Source: Byssothecium circinans (Eukaryota; Ascomycota; Dothideomycetes; Pleosporales; Massarinaceae). Taken from it: a stretch of 64,000 bases of DNA. The stretch lies in contig ML976992.1 of assembly GCA_010015675.1 (NCBI GenBank), positions 603,685 to 667,684 of the forward strand, in the 5' to 3' direction. Shown in pieces: positions 32,364 through 43,300 of this stretch (its first letter is position 1; every line of letters starts with the position of its first letter). The position numbers were made by a program, and so were the translations under genes. Below the pieces are notes generated by a model, which was not told the origin of the DNA, searched no databases, and saw nothing but the letters and a program-made list of their open reading frames with translations.

Positions 32364-33031
32364 GGTGGAGAAACCTATCTTGCAGGCGTTTTAAAGGGTG
32401 ATGGATGACGGTGATGGTTCGGATACTTACTACCATTTGGCTGGGATGGTGGATTCATTAGAGCTTTGATTTTTAGGGATGGATGTGGAGTGGGTATTTG
32501 GACGATCGCTACTTCTCTTTTGTTTGAATATATTGAGTTTGAGATTATGTGTTTGAGCTCTTGTGATATGATGTGATGTGATGAGATGGAGACTGTATTT
32601 GCATCGTCGGTGCATGGTTGTTGATGGAGGCAGTAAGGGAGAGGAAACATACGCGGCGAAACGCAATGTCTTCGCCATTTAAGAACTCAGACATTCGGCA
32701 GAGTTTTGACATGTTGGAAGGCCCAGGAAACTCTGAATATGACTGTAGGGCGTGATTTGGGCTCCGAAGTTGGTCGTGGTGGAAGCCTATCTCCGCGATA
32801 TCTCCGATCTCCCCCACCAATTGCACTCTCGTCCTTCGTGATGTTCCTCCAACTTGAGGCGCTCGATCTCGTTCAGGTCAATTACAGCCAATTGTTTGTT
32901 CTTGAATTAGTCTAAACCATCTTGATTTGAGGTCTAGATGCTTTTATAGTAGAACGTACTCACACTCCATCCATCCATCCCTTCATTCCATCCCCTCCCC
33001 GAAAACCGGAGCTTAATTCCAAGACAACACC
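32364..33031. other. Intergenic region
   Basis: Space of 668 bases between two plus-strand genes, with an A/C-rich leader (CCATCCATCC) just before the next ATG. No gene recognised. Confidence 0.5.
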
Positions 33032-35011
33032 ATGGCTTCCACATCGGTCACCATAGGACAACCGTCTTACACAAACTACATATCCTACCTAGACCCCACA
33101 CTCTCAACCCCACGCATCGGCCACTGCGACCTCGCCGATGAAACAATTCAGCCTCTGCGATTCACCTCTGGCACTCTCATCTCAACCCTCTACCAAGTCA
33201 TCGAAGCCGGCACCTCCTCCATTGTACCCCACGGGCCCCCGATCCCTTTCTCCACTGTAAAAGCCCTTCCACCCCTCACAGGCCGCGACATCCTTTGCGT
33301 CGGAAAAAACTACGCCGAGCACGCCAAGGAGTTCAACAAAAGCGGCTTCGACAGTAGCGACAAGACAGATCAGCCGTCCCATCCTGTGATTTTCACCAAG
33401 CGCTTCACTAGTATCATTGCAAACGGCGAGGATGTGTTGAGGCATGAAGGTTGGACGGAGACATTGGACTATGAGGGCGAGATTGGGGTCATTATTGGGA
33501 AAGCTGGATTCCGGGTCGAAGAGGCGGGTGCAATGGAGTATGTGTGGGGGTATACGATTGTGAATGATGTTACGGCGAGGGAGAGGCAGAGGGATCACAA
33601 GCAGTTCTTTTTGGGGAAGAGTGCGGATGGGTTTTGTCCTATGGTGAGTTGGAAACCAATCTTCCCGGTGCTAAATTATGCTTTCGCATTTCAAGTGCGA
33701 GAGGTAGAATTCGAGACTAACTTTGGAGTTGTAGGGCCCCATCGCTGTTCCGAAAGAACAGCTAGAGCAGGTTTTACGGGTACAGACCCATGTCAATGGC
33801 GAACTTCGCCAGGATGCCACCACAGATGATCTCATTTTCTCGATTCCCTACCTCATCAAGACAATTTCTGAAGGGCAGACTCTTATGCAAGGGGACGTCA
33901 TCGCCACTGGAACGGTATATCCCACCCTTCCCATTTTCTCTCTTGCACATCAAACTGATGGAGGTTGGAACAGCCCGCAGGTGTAGGCATCGGCCGCAAG
34001 CCACCAATCTACCTCCAACCAGGCGACTCTATCTCTGTTTCCGTGAACGGTCTTGGTACCTTGACAAACCGGGTCGTCTCCAATACTGACTGTCCTACTC
34101 CACGAGAGGTGGCTCAAACATCAAGTCTCTCCCCCACCGACCAAAGAAGAATTCTAAACCTCTCTTTTCTAACAAAAATCAACAAAAAACTCCTGTACTA
34201 CAAAGTCCTTGGCCCCCACCCAAATACAGCATCAACCCCAGCACTAAAACCCAACATATTCTTCCTCCACGGCCTAGGCAGCACACACACTATCTTCACC
34301 CCACTCATCTCAACACTCTCTCTCTCCTCAACAACAACATGCCACCTCCTCGACCTCGAAGGCGCCGGACTCTCACCCACCCATCCCCTCAGTAAACTCA
34401 GTATCGAGTCCTACACCGCCGACCTCGCCGCTTTGTTCGACCACGTAGCCACAAAGAATAAACAAGAGGCATCCGAAGCTACAATCATCGCGCACTCAAC
34501 AGGCTGTCTCATCGCCCTCTCCTTCGCCATAGCATACCCCCAAAAAGTGGGGAAATTGATCTTACTCAGTCCCCCGCCTAGTCCCATCACAGAGGACGAA
34601 GCGAAGACTTACTATGAACGCGCTGACCTCGCGCGTTTATACGGTATGGCTGCCATAGTCGACACAGTAGCTCCCATACCAACTTCCGGGGATTCAGCGT
34701 CACCGGAAAAGGCGCTGGCGGAGGCAATGATGCGCTCGCTTCTGCTGTCGCAGGATCCGGAGGGATATGCTAAGGCGTGTGCGGCGTTTGCGGATAGTTG
34801 TGGATGTAGATTGGCTGTTGAGGAGGTTCGGGCGGAGACGTTGGTTGTTGTGGGGAGGGATGAGAAGGGGGATGTGGGGGATGGTGCGAGGGGGTATGGA
34901 GAGAGGATTCCAGGGGCCAGACTGAGGGTTTTGGAGGGTGTGGGAAGTTTGCATATTTTGGAGGGTCTCGAGGGGGTGAGGGGGGTGGTTGGGGAGTTTT
35001 TGGGGCAGTGA
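33032..35011 (+). CDS. Fusion of FAH-family hydrolase/isomerase and alpha/beta hydrolase
   Basis: Three exons (33032-33643, 33735-33914, 33974-35011) give 609 residues in one frame. Residues ~85-305 form a fumarylacetoacetate-hydrolase (FAH) fold: RDILCVGKNYAEHAKEF, PVIFTKRFTSIIANGEDVLR, DYEGEIGVII and GYTIVNDVTARERQ, where the Glu-x-Glu pair and Asp bind the divalent metal, then GDVIATGTPAGVGIG and LQPGDSISVSVNGLGTL. After a ~50-residue linker comes an alpha/beta hydrolase: FFLHGLGST oxyanion loop (His363-Gly364), AHSTG nucleophile elbow (Ser439), VVVGRDEKGD acid strand and a GSLHIL histidine near residue 591. FAH-fold enzymes and such hydrolases (enol-lactonase type) act in consecutive steps of aromatic or homoprotocatechuate breakdown, so a bifunctional catabolic enzyme is likely; substrates are unknown. 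No stop, ATG or intergenic gap separates the halves. Both splice junctions restore conserved FAH sequence. Confidence 0.88.
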
Positions 35012-35531
35012 GGGAAGGGATGGTGGGGAGGAGGGAAAATCTTTTTTTATGAGGACTTCTTGATGATGGAGAGCCCAAATGAGAGTTCTATATTATTAAA
35101 CTACATTGTTCGAGGGAAAGCTTGTAACTGCTGGACAAACCAACAAGAACGGGGAATGTCAAAGATTTTCTATTTTCTTTGCGAGGCTTGTCACACTTGC
35201 CTTTAGAATCGACGGTTTGTTAAACGTTCCATCCAAAACGATGGCTTTCCCTTTGCCATATTTCCATCTTTAGACCGGGCACGTTCAAAACCCCGAAATA
35301 CCGTTTATTATATTCGCGCGAGATTCCAATGCCGGAGTGAATTAATCAACACGCCCGGGGGGCGTCGTCATCACAATACTGCTGCCTACGCTGACTGCGG
35401 CACAGAACCCTTCCTTCCTTCACACAACCACCAACAAACCCCTCCCCCACCCCTCTACAACCACACCAAACCTCCCCATCCTCCTCTCCTCAAAAAATAA
35501 AATAAAAAAATCCGTCCACTCCATCCCCACC
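35012..35531. other. Intergenic region
   Basis: Space of 520 bases; the last 130 bases are C/A-rich and very poor in G, as in many fungal leaders, ending at CCACCATGTCC. No gene recognised. Confidence 0.5.
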
Positions 35532-36134
35532 ATGTCCCAACTCCCCTCAATATCCGTCCACATAAGCACCTCATCCCCCATCTTCGACCTCTCCAACCTC
35601 GAACCTTTCACCATCACCCTCGCCCTCACCCTCAAACACACACACCCCATAACCTTCGACAAGCGCTACGCCGGCCTCTTCGACAGCAAAATCCTCTGCC
35701 AAGATGGCCTCACTTTCACCAACATCGCCACGGGCCGACAAGCGCCGCGGAACCAACGCAGCGTCTGCTACGAGAGTTCCGACGACGATGGAACACCATC
35801 GGAGAAACTGAAGGGTCGTTTCATCACCCTCGTTCCCGGAAAAGCGCACACCCTCGAGGCGGCCTTCTCGCCTTTTCGCGTGGGCGACGGGGACGTGTGG
35901 AAGTGGTATAATATCGGCATGGGGAATGGGGAGGTGTTTGATATTGGGGTTAGCGAGGGGGCTGTTGTTCCGACGTGGATGCAGGGGAGTTTTGAGGGGC
36001 TGGTTGAGATGGGGAGGTTGGGGCTTGAGGTGAGGATTAGGAGGGAGGCGGTTGGGTATGTGGTTGAGGAGGGGAGTGGGGGGGGGTTTGAGGTTAGGAG
36101 ACCGGATGTGGATGGGAGTTTGGACTGGCCGTAA
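35532..36134 (+). CDS. Unassigned single-exon protein, 200 aa
   Basis: Open frame of 200 residues starting in a good context (CACCATGTC). I do not recognise the family. Alternating hydrophobic stretches (ISVHISTSSPIFDLSNLEPF, TITLALTLKHTHPITFDKRY) suggest a beta-sandwich, and later GRFITLVPGKAHTLEAAFSP and GDVWKWYNIGMGNGEVFDIG look folded. The last 40 residues become Gly/Glu-rich. No signal peptide or membrane segment. Codon use shifts from C-ending to G-rich codons toward the 3' end, as also seen in the nitrilase-like, TRM2 and fusion genes. Confidence 0.75.
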   Translation: MSQLPSISVHISTSSPIFDLSNLEPFTITLALTLKHTHPITFDKRYAGLFDSKILCQDGLTFTNIATGRQAPRNQRSVCYESSDDDGTPSEKLKGRFITLVPGKAHTLEAAFSPFRVGDGDVWKWYNIGMGNGEVFDIGVSEGAVVPTWMQGSFEGLVEMGRLGLEVRIRREAVGYVVEEGSGGGFEVRRPDVDGSLDWP

Positions 36135-37706
36135 GGGTGTGGGAGGGGGTTGCACTGTGAGACGGGAGGTTTAAGTTAACGTGATGGCGCTGTGGGTGGA
36201 GGGGAGGATTGTCTGTGCAAGGAGGTGTTTGAATTTTAGTATGTTGACGCCACTGGAGTTGGTTTCTAGGGTGCGGAGAATTGAAGCTTCGAGGTAGATG
36301 GGGTTACGTTGGAGCTGTGTGTGTTTTTGGTATTGTACTTTCTAATGGCTTGGCTTTTACTTGTTATGCAGCGTCGACATTTTGCGGTTAACTCTTGCTT
36401 ATGCAAATGCCTGGGAAAAATACTAATTTCATGCCAATAGTCCACATAATCTAGACGGGCTCTTGCAGTTGCCTTATACTTTTTGTATTGACACTTGCTT
36501 GCCATACGTTGAGCGGCACTTGCAGTATATATCTACCATGGTAATGTTTCCAGCAGCCATCCTTTTTATTACTTATTCAGTAGTTACGCTACACCGTCTA
36601 GTCGTAGGAAACATCTATCCCACTTTAAGAACTGCATTTCTTGTTCAGCTTTGGGTATCGTGGTCTACTAACAGCAAGTAACACCTTCTACTGCCCTTCA
36701 GCGTAGGTAGTGCTAACGCTGAGGGCCATTAGTAGGGAAGACTTTAGTAACGCTTAAGACTGCTGTTGCGTATTGGGATTAGACAAGAACAGAATTGAAG
36801 CGCTGCTAGATTTGGCCTTCCACATGTGATATCTTCTTTTGGTGACTGGCCAAGGTACAGTACGCCAGGGCTGTAAGCTGTGGACCTGCTTCTATCTTAC
36901 TATAAAAATGTAAGTAGCTGTAGTTCAATTTGTAGCGTTCCAAAATGAATTTGTTGCAGCGTGCTTTGCTGAGCTAAGCACTCGCGAATTATTGAGTGCT
37001 GGTGGCGTCATTCACCCAACAGCCCGGATATATGTATGTTGCCAACTATTCCCGAACTTCCCGCCCGCCTTACGATCTATTGACCAATCATGCATGCCGC
37101 GCCTAACTCCATCCAACATTGGCTAGGGTCATCTGCCAATATGCTGTAGCTGGCCAAATCCAATTTGTCATTGGGCAAACTGAGCCAAAGTATCTCTCAC
37201 ATGCAAATACGGAGGCCACTTTTCGGGGTATTTCAATGATACACCACTAGAAACTGTCTTACAATAGTCCTACAGGATGGCGAGGGCAGGGCAGCAAAAA
37301 CCAAGGCCTTACAAATATTGTAGATTTAGATGACAAGAACAGGTTAAGAACTAACAGAGCTTTACATTTTTATCTGGTAACGCTTCGACCCACTGAAATA
37401 ACTCTAATCTCCCGTAAAGATTGACCGACCCGACCCTAGTCCGAGTCTAGGCTTTGAAAATCCGTTATTTCCGAGCCTGAAAGTCTTTTTTCTCTTTACA
37501 TAGACATGGCGCTGGGTTCTCCACCAGTAAAGAAGCGGCGTCCGTTTAAGATGACTCCTTTACCGATGTTTGGGATGACTCCTTCATGGGTGGGTTTCTT
37601 CGCATATAAGGACAGTTTGCGCTTGTGTGATTGACTGTCCTTGTGTAAAAGAAAAAAGCCAGTGCATCGCATTTACCCGAGGGAGAAGGAACGGCTTATT
37701 TCCGCG
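36135..37706. other. Intergenic, lower-GC stretch with an imperfect inverted repeat
   Basis: About 1.6 kb, visibly more AT-rich than its surroundings, without a recognisable gene. Arms at 36685-36704 and 36716-36740 form an imperfect hairpin around an 11-base loop. The composition suggests old, eroded insertion sequence, but no transposon end, target-site duplication or transposase fragment was found. Confidence 0.45.
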
Positions 37707-39349
37707 ATGACGAATGTTCAACCATCTGAGGGAATTGCAAAGGAGGAGAAGGTCGGGAGTACAGGAAACGGGTTCGCAATGTCGGAAAAGAGTAGCAAGA
37801 GCTATGAAGAGGGCATCGCAGCTCAATTGAGCGATGAGCAGGCCGACAGTCAGGTCGCGCGCGGAGGTGAAGAGCAAGAGCAGGAGCAATTGAGCGAAAA
37901 GGTTGAAGATGTACCCCCGAACGGGGGATATGGATGGGTTTGTGTTGCTTGCATTGCTATTATCAACGGGTAAGTCTGCTCTTATACAGTTCAGACAGTC
38001 CCGTCATCTCTTTCATTCTTTCCTTGCTAACACAATACAGACACACATGGGGGTTGAACTCCTCGTATGCGATCTTCCTCGCATACTATCTCGCCAACAA
38101 TTACTACCCGGGCGCCACGCCGCTCCAGTTTGCATTTGTTGGTGGCCTTTCCATCTCCCAGGCTCTGATGGTCTCGCCTGTTGCTACTCTCACCACGCGT
38201 CTCTACGGCACTCGAACCACGCTCCTCATTGGCGTCTTCTTCGAAACCTTGTCCTTCATAGCCGCCTCTTTTGCGACCAAAATCTGGCACCTGTTCCTCA
38301 CCCAGGGTATCTGTTTCGGATGGGGCATGGGATTTCAATTCGTTGGCAGCGTTGTCGTCGTCCCGCAATGGTTCACAACACGCAGGAGTCTCGCCAACGG
38401 CTTTTCGGCCGCAGGAAGTGGTGTCGGGGGGTTGATGTACTCGCTTGCAGCGCAGTCCATGATCAAGAACATGAGCCTACCGTGGGCATTCAGGATCTTG
38501 GGCATCCTCGCCTGCGTGGTCAATACGAGTTGTTCGCTTCTCGTCAAGGACCGGAATAAGCAGATTGGCAGTTCGCAGCTCTCGTTCGACTATCGACTAT
38601 TCAGGAAGCCACAGTTCATCGGCTTGTTGACTTACGGGTTCCTTTCTTTGCTCGGATACGTCGTTCTGCTCTTTTCACTGCCCAACTATGCCCGGACGGT
38701 TGGCATGGACGCTACGCAGGGATCCATCATTGGAGCCATGTTCAACTTGGGACAGGTGCTGGGTAGACCCCCGATCGGATACTTCAGCGACACCATCGGA
38801 CGACTGAACATGGCTGCTTCCATGACAGCCTTGTGCGGCATATTCGTACTCGTGATCTGGATGTTCGCAAAGAGCTTCGGGGTGCTGATCTTCTTTGCCA
38901 TTGTTGGTGGATGTACTGCCGGGACATTTTGGGCTGTGGTGGGCCCTGTAACGACGGAAGTTATCGGTCTTGTGGACCTACCGGCCGCTTTGTCAATTAC
39001 ATGGCTAGTTCTCGTGTTGCCGACAACATGTAAGTACCGTTCTCTTGGTCGCGTCGACGTCTACTGACAGAAGTGCTCAGTTTCTGAAGCCATCGGCCTT
39101 GAGCTCGTCAGCTACAACCATGGGAACTATACTATCGCCATTATTTTCACGGGCTTCATGTACCTCGGAGGCGCGGCGGTTCTATGGCTCGTCAGAGCTT
39201 GGAAGATTGGCGAGTTGGAGGCGGAAGTACATGTGAAGAAGAGACGCGCCGACGAGGCGGTGAGCAACACGGGAGGGGATAGCCTAGAGCCTGAAGCATT
39301 TAAGAAGCCGCTGTTTCTGCGACGGTTGTTGATGTGGTATTGCGTGTAG
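37707..39349 (+). CDS. Monocarboxylate-transporter-like MFS permease
   Basis: Major facilitator of the fungal monocarboxylate porter (MCT/Mch) type, 506 residues from exons 37707-37969, 38041-39029 and 39081-39349. After an acidic cytosolic N-terminus (about 75 residues) comes the family signature PPNGGYGWVCV leading into TM1. Further membrane segments are evident, e.g. FVGGLSISQALMVSPVATLT, GVFFETLSFIAASF, FRILGILACVVNTSCSLLV, and the second-half loop GQVLGRPPIGYFSDTIGR. The C-terminal tail is basic and charged. ATG 37707 is the first start in frame. Substrate cannot be told from sequence; yeast Mch relatives include a riboflavin transporter and several without monocarboxylate activity. No metabolic partner gene lies immediately beside it. 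Confidence 0.9.
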
Positions 39350-40375
39350 AGAAAATAGGATGGCACAATGTGTGCATCGTACATATATTTGCATGTAAAA
39401 ATAGAGCACGAGTTTAAAAGACAACGCATATGACATCTTTCTCGTCTCGTACGGCTTCCTCATTCCCGCTCCCGAACATGTAGCCAGGGATACCCGCCTT
39501 CGCGGATTGCGAGGAGATGGTTCCGTGATGATGGTGGGCGGTTTCACAGCAACAAGCTGTCAAATGGTGCCAGCGAACCGTTGCCGAACAACATCAACAT
39601 CTGTGAGCCAGTGCTTTCTGTCTGGCACTGAAAAGCTGACGTCTCGACATCTCGACAGCGAGCACTTGATGAGGTTGAGGATTATGAGGCCATGCATTAA
39701 CGAGAGGTGTAATGGTAATTATGGGCAAATGAGGTCAATGACATCTGAACTTCGGCTATGTTGGGGGTCCGCAACCCGATGACAGCTGCTGGCCACTGGC
39801 ACAACAGCCGGTTGTTGTTGAACTGACGAGAGCCTCTCGTCGACAGTCAGCAGCCTCGAAGTGAGGAATGCTTCAAGGTGAGGAATGCGCCCTGCAGCCT
39901 CTTCATTGCTCGTACAACGCCCACTCCCATGTGGCGCGGGCCCCTGCATATTCACCCCCCGCACGTGCCACGTACAACGCTCCTCAAACCCTGTCCTCGG
40001 GTAGACGTGCTGACTTAGCCATCTCCTTTCCACCAGCGCAGAGTGTTTTCACGACTGTGAGCCTTCTACTCCTCACCTCACACCCGTGTCGTTCACCTCT
40101 CACGCTGCTTTTCTCTAGGATGGTTGCCCACAATACCGTGCTGTCCAACCTCATGTCGCTCTTTTAGGCTGCTACGCCCGACTCTCTTTTGTACATAATT
40201 TCTAGCACGTCAACGTCACCGACCGAGATATTGCCCCTACGCCTGCACGCGTCCGTGTATGCCGTACACCGAGGGACACTTCCTTCCTCGCCTAATCGAT
40301 CCATTATCTTCTTCTCGGCGCGTCTTCGCAGTGGAAAGCGCGCGTCTTTTCACCCGACAGCGTGGTGCATGTTGA
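39350..40375. other. Intergenic, pyrimidine-rich leader with overlapping upstream AUG
   Basis: About 1 kb between the MFS gene and the giant protein gene. The sequence GTGAGGAATGC occurs twice near 39858-39888. From about 40020 the plus strand is C/T-rich, consistent with promoter and leader. An ATG at 40369, seven bases before the main start and in another frame, opens a 27-codon frame ending at 40452. No gene recognised. Confidence 0.55.
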
Positions 40376-43300
40376 ATGCAAGCTCGACGTACCTCCTCAG
40401 TCTCGCTGCCCCCGCCATCATCGCCTCCATCTGCCCGGCAGACCACCGTTGAAGCAGCCAGTCCCCGCGACGTGCCCTCGCCTGCACGCACTCTGTGGAG
40501 CACCCCGTCTCCTACCCAGACGCTCGGCTACTCGAGCCCAGAGCTCCCTTCTCTGCCGTCCTACGGTGCCCTCGGAAGTCTTCCCCGTACACCCTCGACG
40601 GTCGCCAGACAGGGAAGAGCTGACAGCTCATACTACACTGCTAGCTGGGGAAGTCCTTACCGGAACCCTCCCCCTTCCTTCAACCGCCAACGGGAGACCT
40701 CGACACAGTTTGGCAGTGACGATTTCGAGGAAGATTCGTCGAACCTCCAATTCGGTCTTGAGCATCTTCTACCGCCCACGCTCGTCGAAGCCGACTCGCC
40801 GAATCGCTTTAATCTCGAACATCTCATCCCACGCTTGGAGAGCAACGCGTCGCCCAACCAGTTCAACCTCGACCATCTGATCCCGTCTCGTCTACTGACA
40901 AATCTCGAAACACCAACACGATTCCAGGATACCCCCGGAGCTACACCTAGAGCATCCGAGTTCAGCCTTCCCAACCCATCTGAAGCTTGGGTGCGCCAGT
41001 TCTTGGACCGACGTTGGAACCGTGAAGCAAACGATTGGTTGAGCGATAGCACAGGCGACGGTGAAAGAGGCAGCAACGCCATTGTCGAGCAGGATAACAG
41101 TGACCCTTTTTCGCGGAAGACACACAAGTCGCGAACGAGCAATAGGACACTGAATCAGCAAGACTTTTGGTCCCATTTCAGCCAAGGTCAGAAAGAACAG
41201 CTCGGCAAGATGATGGCCTCAAGGTACGCGCCCTCTGATGCGCACTCGCGTCAGGGGTCGGGTGGAAGCATGCGGTCAACCCTCGGACGCAGCATACACA
41301 CTGAGAAGCCACCGCCATCACCAAAGGAGACGCCTCTCCCCGAGTCGCCGAATCCCGCCGTAGAGACACCAAACAAATCATTCCTGGCTCCGCCTGTACC
41401 ACAGACCGTCACACCTCGTATGCGTAAGAAGGTCATGGTAAAGGGCAAGGGATGCGTGATTTCGATACCTCGCGATATCCCTAGAGGTGCTCCCGGGTTT
41501 CCCCCGAAGCCCATGTCACCGAAAGCGCTGGAGGATAAGATTCAGAAGCTAGAGAGTCTCGGGTACGACACAAGAGGATTCGGTGCATGGAGAGCAGCCG
41601 ACGGAGCTAGCGGAATGCTACTTCCGCAGAACCGTGGTATTTGGCCCGACGAAGAGTACGTCAAGTCAGATCGCGCAGTTGGACTCAAGGTACGAGTACC
41701 GAACAAGGCAGATTGGGACAACTATGTCAATCACATGTTGGAGGCAAAGCTGGCAGCTCTTGGTGTTGGCGTTCCGGAGGAGGAGAAGTCGCCATCACCA
41801 TTATCAAGACAGGCTTCGGTTGTGCAACACCCTGGTCAATTATTTTCACCACCACTGCCCACACCATCTGTGGGAAGCCACCGTGGTCGACAAGGCAGCA
41901 TTGTATCTGGCTCCTTCCCTCTCGGACCATCTCCTGGGCACATGTCACGACAATCAATCGCTTCTCCGGGAGCATTTGGCGGCATGAATCCACGAGCAAA
42001 CATGCATATGCACAGACACTCGACTTTCTCGCCTGCCAGCTTTATGCAGCAGACGGCGTCTCCAACTGGAGGTGCCTTTTCGCCTGCTGGTTACTTTGGC
42101 GCCCACAGTGCTCGAGGTGGATCGCCTGCCCTATCTTTGAGCAGGCCTGATCTGTCTGGTGCGGTGTCTCCAGGCTCACCATTCGGCATGAGGCCCAACT
42201 CTCAATTCCCTCTTGCACCAGTTCAAAAGGATGATCTCCTAGCGCAGATGCAACAGCAACAGCAGCAGCTCCAGGCGCAGCTTCTACAGCAACAGCAGCA
42301 ACAGGTCCTGGGCATCCGTCCATCCTCCACCCTTGCTGAGGTGCCCGAAGATGAGGATGAAGAGGACGAGGTTCCATTGATGAAGAATGCCAACCCAACA
42401 CGTCCAGATATTGTGGTGCCTACTCCTCGCAACCATCGTCATAATCTGAGCGCAAACCTTGAGCGAGAGGCTCGTGACGCCGAATATCACCTTGAAGAGG
42501 CGATCGACAAGCAATTCAACGAAGGAGGAGATTTCAGCACGGAACCTGAGACTGAACAGCTTAAGCCTTCGAGGCCTGTCACAGATGCCAAATGGGAGAA
42601 CACTCGGCCCATGTTGCACCAGCCACAGCCGCATAGCAGGGCCCACTCACTCGCCAAGCCATCACAACAACCCATGCCTTTTGCATTCGGTGCGCAACCC
42701 GAGAATCTACGAGGTGAAAGTGACGGGGCTGGATCTCGCACCTCCGACAGAACGAATCCCAGCTTGGAAGAGGGGGAGATCCAGGAGGACGGCACAGAGA
42801 ATAGTTCGGCGCATCACTCCAAGGCACCTTCGCAAATCAGCAATTCATGGAAGGACTCAAAATTTGTATATGGAAAGTCGGCTGGATCTGCGATGCACAG
42901 CAAGCACACATCACGTTCTTCTGTGTCGAAGCTCAATGTCGAGGCGAAGGAATTTAAATTTAACCCTTCAGCGTCTTTCAGTCCGGGATCATCCTACTCG
43001 GGCTTTTCCTCATTTACGCCTGCGCTCAAGTCTCCTGCAGATGGCATTACATTGAGCAACAGGACAAGCGTTGATGGCTTTGGAAGTCTCAATGTTTCGG
43101 CGCCTGCTTTCAAGCCGGATGCGCCGGTGTTCAAACCAGAGGCTCCAGCCTTCGTGTTCAAGCCTGCGGTTGGGACTCCAGCGTTCAAACCAGCAGTCCC
43201 TGCCTTCAAGCCCGCGATTGAAGCTCATGCTTTTAAACCTGCTGCTCAAGCTCCCGAGTTCAAGCCTTCGGGCATGACTGGTTCTATGCCGTCCAGTGGT

